The notes under the pieces: generated by a model
What the model saw: only the letters and a program-made list of their open reading frames with translations
Database searches by the model: none
What the model was told of the DNA's origin: nothing
Source: Lachnoclostridium sp. An118
GTDB lineage: Bacteria; Bacillota; Clostridia; Lachnospirales; Lachnospiraceae
Reading direction: 5' to 3'
Assembly (NCBI RefSeq): GCF_002160985.1
Contig: NZ_NFLQ01000005.1
Coordinates: 1-64,000 of the forward strand
DNA length: 64,000 nt
Position numbers and translations under genes: made by a program
Part shown: positions 60,545 through 64,000 of the stretch, one piece after another
How positions within the stretch are numbered: position 1 is the stretch's first letter
How the letters are laid out: each line of letters starts with the position of its first letter

Positions 60545-61898
60545 CAGGCTTATCCGCCCGGCCGGGCGTCCGCTTACCGGTGAGATCACCGTGCCCGGAG
60601 ACAAGTCCATCTCCCACCGGGCTGTCATGTTTGGCTCTATTGCCAGAGGCACCACCCGCATCCGGAATTTCCTCATGGGTGCTGACTGCCTGTCCACTAT
60701 TGCCTGCTTCCGTCGGCTGGGAGTGGAGATTGATGTGGAGGCAGCCGCAGGACAGGTAACTGTCCACGGAAACGGACTTCGGGGGCTGCAAGGGCCGAAA
60801 GGGCTGCAGGGAGCGGGCAGTCTGCATGGCGGCCCGCAGCGCGCCGGCGTGCTTCCGGGGACAGCGGTATTGGACACAGGGAACAGCGGTACAACCACCA
60901 GACTCATCTCCGGTATCCTGGCAGGGCAGGATTTCCCCTCCCTCCTCTCCGGTGACACCTCCTTAAACACCCGCCCCATGAAACGGATCATGGATCCCCT
61001 CTCCCGGATGGGAGCTCGGATACACAGCGTAAACGGAAACGGATGCGCCCCCCTCGCCATTGAGCCCGGGCAGCTGCACGGCATCCAGTACACCACAAAG
61101 GTGGCCTCCGCTCAGGTAAAATCTTCCATCCTGCTGGCAGGGCTCTATGCGGACTCCTCAACCTCTGTGACCGAGCCCGCCCTGTCCAGGAACCACACAG
61201 AGCTGATGCTGAAGGGCTTCGGCGCGGACGTTTCTTCTATTATAAAAGAGGACGGCACGGCCACCGCGTCCATTGCACCCTGCAGGGAGCTGTATGCCCA
61301 GGATATCATAGTGCCCGGGGATATCTCCTCCGCCGCCTACTTTATCGCTGCCGCCCTCCTGGTGTCGGGCTCCAGCCTGCTCATTAAAAACGTGGGCATC
61401 AATCCCACCCGTGCCGGCTTCCTGTCCGTCTGCCGCAGCATGGGCGGGGATATCACTCTCCTGAACGAGCGCCAGGCCGGCGGCGAGCCGTCCGCGGACC
61501 TTCTCGTAAGGCACAGCTCCCTCCACGGCGTCACCATAGAGGGCGGCCTGATCCCCACCCTCATTGACGAGCTGCCCATGGCTGCAGTCCTGGCCGCCTT
61601 TGCCGAGGGGACCACCGTGATCCGGGACGCGGCGGAGCTGAAGGTAAAGGAGAGCGACCGCATCGCTACCGTCACCGCCAACCTGCGGGCCATGGGCTGT
61701 GACGTCACTCCCACAGACGACGGCATGGTCGTCCGTGGCGGCAGTCCCCTTCACGGCGCTGTCCTCGACAGCTACATGGACCACCGCATCGCCATGTCCT
61801 TCGCCGTGGCGGGCCTCGCCGCCGGCGGCGAGACCCGCATCAGGCACGCCAATTGTGTAGACATTTCCTTCCCCGGGTTCTACAATTATTTCAACTAA
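60531..61898 (+). CDS. aroA: 3-phosphoshikimate 1-carboxyvinyltransferase (EPSP synthase)
   Basis: Sixth step of chorismate synthesis. ATG 60531 gives 455 residues; the frame to 60441 overlaps tyrA. Substrate-binding motifs are present: PGDKSISHRA, DTGNSGTTTRL, LNTRPMKRIMDPL, ELPMAAVLAAFAEGTT, KVKESDRIA and DHRIAMSFAVAGL. An unusual stretch of about 30 residues (81-111; GLRGLQGPKGLQGAGSLHG and neighbours) precedes DTGNSG, where other family members have about ten. The translational coupling with tyrA suggests joint aromatic synthesis. Confidence 0.96.
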   Translation: MRDSSRLIRPAGRPLTGEITVPGDKSISHRAVMFGSIARGTTRIRNFLMGADCLSTIACFRRLGVEIDVEAAAGQVTVHGNGLRGLQGPKGLQGAGSLHGGPQRAGVLPGTAVLDTGNSGTTTRLISGILAGQDFPSLLSGDTSLNTRPMKRIMDPLSRMGARIHSVNGNGCAPLAIEPGQLHGIQYTTKVASAQVKSSILLAGLYADSSTSVTEPALSRNHTELMLKGFGADVSSIIKEDGTATASIAPCRELYAQDIIVPGDISSAAYFIAAALLVSGSSLLIKNVGINPTRAGFLSVCRSMGGDITLLNERQAGGEPSADLLVRHSSLHGVTIEGGLIPTLIDELPMAAVLAAFAEGTTVIRDAAELKVKESDRIATVTANLRAMGCDVTPTDDGMVVRGGSPLHGAVLDSYMDHRIAMSFAVAGLAAGGETRIRHANCVDISFPGFYNYFN

Positions 61899-61902
61899 CG
61901 CA

Positions 61903-61943
61903 ATTGCGGACGTAATACTTTTAAAAAGTATTACGTCCGCAAT
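61903..61943. repeat. Palindrome copy 4, between convergent genes
   Basis: ATTGCGGACGTAATACTTTT (61903-61922) is an exact inverted repeat of 61924-61943 with a one-base centre (20-bp stem). It lies 4 bp after the aroA stop and before the end of the phosphatase gene, so it probably serves both as terminator. A degenerate match (13 of 19 bases) to the ACTGGTGTGTAATTGTGTC box follows about 11 nt after the right GTCC. Confidence 0.88.
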
Positions 61944-61974
61944 GACATTATTGATGTACCATTGTTTCAATTGT

Positions 61975-63147
61975 CTAGTAATATTTGACTTTTACAGTCT
62001 TTCCCAGCTTCTGGGCACAGTCCTTCAGCTGCTCCACCAGATTCATCCTGACGCTCAGGTCAAAGGGCAGGTTGGAGTTCTGGTGTGCCGGGTTGAGGGC
62101 TTTCCCCACAAAGAGGTGCAGGTCCGTACATTCCTCGATAATGAGCTTGGCCAGCTTCGAGGCCCCGTTTTGCGCATCCAGCTCATTGAAAAACTCCTCA
62201 TCAAATTCCTCCTGCTCGTATTTCTTCAGGATACCGAGGGCTTTCCCCAGGGTGATCACTCCCTCTGTCACCAGATCCAGCCCCTCGATGGAGGCCGTGG
62301 GCGGAACTGACGGGTCCGCATAGTCCACAGAGGTAACGATCTCCTTTTTCAGGACGCGGGCAGCGATATTGGCGCTGGTCCCGCCGCAGACCACCTTTTT
62401 TCCTTCGCTCTTCATAAAGTCGCAGATCAGCTGCTCATCATCCTCCTTGTTGGTGGGCGGCCCGGTGAAAATGTTGACCACCTGTCTCTCGATGACCCTG
62501 ACCACGGCCACCGTGGTGTCGTCCCCGGGCTTTTCCCCGTACAGGTCATAGCAGGCCTGGGACAGCATAGCCGCAAGCCGGGAGGCGGAGAGAGTCTCTT
62601 TTGTGCACTTCAGGGTGTACTGGGCCATATCCTTCCAGGTCCATCCAAAGTTGAGCAGTTCCCCCACCCCGGCGTAGATCACGCCGTCACTCATGAGGAC
62701 AAAGCAGTCGTTGATCTTCACCTGGAACCGATACTCCCGTATCTTCTTATCCTCGATGAAACGCTCCTCATAGGGGTAGTCCACGATCGTCTTATCCCGC
62801 ACAAAGACGCAGGAAGGATTGTCAAATTCCACAAGATAGGCATTGCCATCGTGGAATATCTGGAGGATGCTGAAGGTGGCGTAGGCCACCTGACGCACCT
62901 GGCAGATGGGCAGCGTCCGGGCAATGGTCTCCACGCAGGACTCAATGGCAGCCCCGTTCAAAAACATGGTCCCCAGTATCTTGGACGTGAGGGTGGCCAG
63001 TATGTTGGCCTTCACGCCGCTCCCCATGCCGTCCGCCAGTATCACGATATCCGCATCCTCTGTGTGCAGCACCTCCACCTTGTCACCGCACAGCTCTTCA
63101 TTATGCTTATTCAGGCTTTTCCATGAAATATCCAGGCAAACGCTCAT
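61975..63147 (-). CDS. SpoIIE-type PP2C protein phosphatase
   Basis: A 390-residue protein beginning at ATG 63147, eight bases after GAGGA. Residues 1-220 are a PPM/SpoIIE phosphatase: DGMGSGVKANILA near residue 40, VLMSDGVIYAGV and GDDTTVAVVRV near 210, giving the metal-binding Asp residues. The C-terminal 170 residues are of unknown type (PPTNKEDDEQLICDFMKSEGKKVVCGGTSANIA...). It starts one base after the hydrogenase-like gene's stop; such pairs occur with sensory [FeFe] hydrogenases. It is not SpoIIE itself, since membrane helices are absent. Confidence 0.9.
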   Translation of the reverse strand: MSVCLDISWKSLNKHNEELCGDKVEVLHTEDADIVILADGMGSGVKANILATLTSKILGTMFLNGAAIESCVETIARTLPICQVRQVAYATFSILQIFHDGNAYLVEFDNPSCVFVRDKTIVDYPYEERFIEDKKIREYRFQVKINDCFVLMSDGVIYAGVGELLNFGWTWKDMAQYTLKCTKETLSASRLAAMLSQACYDLYGEKPGDDTTVAVVRVIERQVVNIFTGPPTNKEDDEQLICDFMKSEGKKVVCGGTSANIAARVLKKEIVTSVDYADPSVPPTASIEGLDLVTEGVITLGKALGILKKYEQEEFDEEFFNELDAQNGASKLAKLIIEECTDLHLFVGKALNPAHQNSNLPFDLSVRMNLVEQLKDCAQKLGKTVKVKYY

Positions 63148-63148
63148 A

Positions 63149-64000
63149 TCAATCTTCCTCTTCAAACAAAATGGAGTCCCTCAGCTTGGACAGAGTCACC
63201 TTGGTCTCCGCGGTAGTCTCTCCCAGGAGCCCCGCAATCTCCTGCGCCACCATCATCTGCTTGTCAATGACCTTCTGGGCCATCTCCACAGTCTCCATTT
63301 TCAGGTGGTAATGCTGCTCCTTCGCCTTCTCTTCCTTTGAGACATCCTGGTAGGTGACAAGGACAGACTCCAGACGGTCTATATAAATAATGCTCTCCAC
63401 CACGGGCAGGCCATTGGGCTCCAGGCGGACCTTCTTCCGGATGATGGGCTCTCTTGTATCCAGCACCCTGTCGATATCCTCCGATTCGATAAACTCGAAT
63501 ATGTACCGCTCCAGAGCCTCCTCCCTGGAGACCTCCAGGAGCTTCAGCGCTTTTTTATTGCACTCTCTTATCCGCATCTGGCTGTCCACGATAAGGATCA
63601 TGCTGGGCGTCACATCCATGACAACATTGGACATGGACTCAGCCTGGGCCACGGCATTGGGAAGGCACATGCCAATCTCCGCCTTCTTCTGAAAAACAGC
63701 GGTGGCCTTGGCGCGGCAGCTGGGATAACCGCAGGCACCGCAGTTGAGCTCGTCTGACTTCGTGTATTTCCCCATCGCCCGGAGCACGTCCTCCATCTGC
63801 TCCTCCGTGGGCACCGGGTCCTCCACTCGCCGGTCCGCAAAGGTCTTATGCATATCCACATTTGCTCCGTCAATGTCCTCCGCCGGCCCTCTTTTTACCG
63901 CATGTCTCTCCACATCCATCTTGGCCCGCACAGCAGAACGGTTCCACTTATCCGAGGCAGGTCCCTTGATGCAGCCGCCCTCGCACACATTCACCTCAAA
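63149..64000 (-). CDS. Sensory-type [FeFe] hydrogenase-like protein with Fe-S and PAS domains (partial)
   Basis: Only the C-terminal 283 residues are inside the window; the gene runs off the right edge. The visible part begins with VNVCEGGCIKGP, matching the third H-cluster motif of [FeFe] hydrogenases in a degenerate form (normally xMACPGGCxxGGG). A four-Cys cluster domain follows (LNCGACGYPSCRAK, then ...EIGMC), then a PAS domain (MILIVDSQMRIRECNKKALKLLE) and a C-terminal helix. This order is that of group C hydrogenases, thought to sense H2. With the phosphatase downstream it should form a signalling pair. Confidence 0.88.
   Translation of the reverse strand, partial: FEVNVCEGGCIKGPASDKWNRSAVRAKMDVERHAVKRGPAEDIDGANVDMHKTFADRRVEDPVPTEEQMEDVLRAMGKYTKSDELNCGACGYPSCRAKATAVFQKKAEIGMCLPNAVAQAESMSNVVMDVTPSMILIVDSQMRIRECNKKALKLLEVSREEALERYIFEFIESEDIDRVLDTREPIIRKKVRLEPNGLPVVESIIYIDRLESVLVTYQDVSKEEKAKEQHYHLKMETVEMAQKVIDKQMMVAQEIAGLLGETTAETKVTLSKLRDSILFEEED

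Noticed and set aside
59681-61096. 471-codon minus ORF over tyrA-aroA
   Set aside because: Antisense to two well-supported enzymes; no motif or ribosome site.

Overview
The window is a chromosomal segment of a Gram-positive, spore-forming anaerobe of the class Clostridia, most likely a Lachnospiraceae member with a mid-50s GC genome. This rests on the low-GC-type promoters (near-perfect TTGACA/TATAAT boxes with 17-bp spacing), strong AGGAGG ribosome sites, GerM-like and CotF-like spore proteins, a SpoIIE-type phosphatase next to an [FeFe]-hydrogenase-like gene, and the protein families seen. The assignment is inference; there is no rRNA or tRNA in the window to test it.

Layout. 0.15-6.3 kb (minus): comEA-like lipoprotein, response regulator, sensor kinase, GerMN lipoprotein and comEC in one operon. 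6.3-13.3 kb: a DMT-family membrane protein and the arginine genes, argC-(GNAT)-argJ-argB-argD on minus and argG on plus, facing away from each other across a control region with ArgR-like boxes over both promoters. 13.3-13.6 kb: a composite inverted-repeat element. 13.6-19.4 kb: an MFS transporter, a CocE/S15 hydrolase and an amino-acid permease, with a divergent XRE regulator. 19.5-23.4 kb: LacI regulator, ribokinase with a perfect operator palindrome, M19 dipeptidase and a divergent C26 glutamine amidotransferase-like hydrolase. 23.4-33.5 kb: three MATE exporters, two with their own MarR regulators, interleaved with an oxidoreductase, two CotF-like spore coat genes, an aspartate aminotransferase of the Ic type and a CcdA-TlpA fusion.

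33.5-44.9 kb is the accessory part: a GNAT enzyme, an AT-rich Schlafen/AlbA-type gene broken by one in-frame stop, an MFS drug exporter behind a leader-peptide attenuator, a truncated methyltransferase, then a minus-strand run of about twelve short, closely packed genes (kinase-like/PNPOx fusion, flavin reductase, nitrilase, P-loop kinase, nucleotidyltransferase, a 36-residue membrane peptide, 3-methyladenine glycosylase and several unknowns). 45.0-64.0 kb returns to core functions: leuS, an Na+:alanine symporter, a small P-loop protein, Na+/phosphate cotransporter, AEC transporter, a membrane-anchored protein of unknown role, trkH/trkA potassium uptake, an EF-G paralogue, tyrA-aroA, and a SpoIIE-type PP2C phosphatase beside a sensory-type [FeFe] hydrogenase that runs off the right edge.

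The most interesting items are: (1) a family of long perfect palindromes built on GGACGTAAYACTTTT, found at four sites and linked at a fixed 12-nt spacing to a conserved 18-nt box; (2) a 12-codon leader peptide plus a Shine-Dalgarno-sequestering hairpin ahead of an MFS exporter; (3) a two-component system followed by a GerMN lipoprotein, resembling actinobacterial mtrAB-lpqB but joined to competence genes; (4) a kinase-like/PNPOx fusion; (5) the hydrogenase-PAS-PP2C signalling pair.
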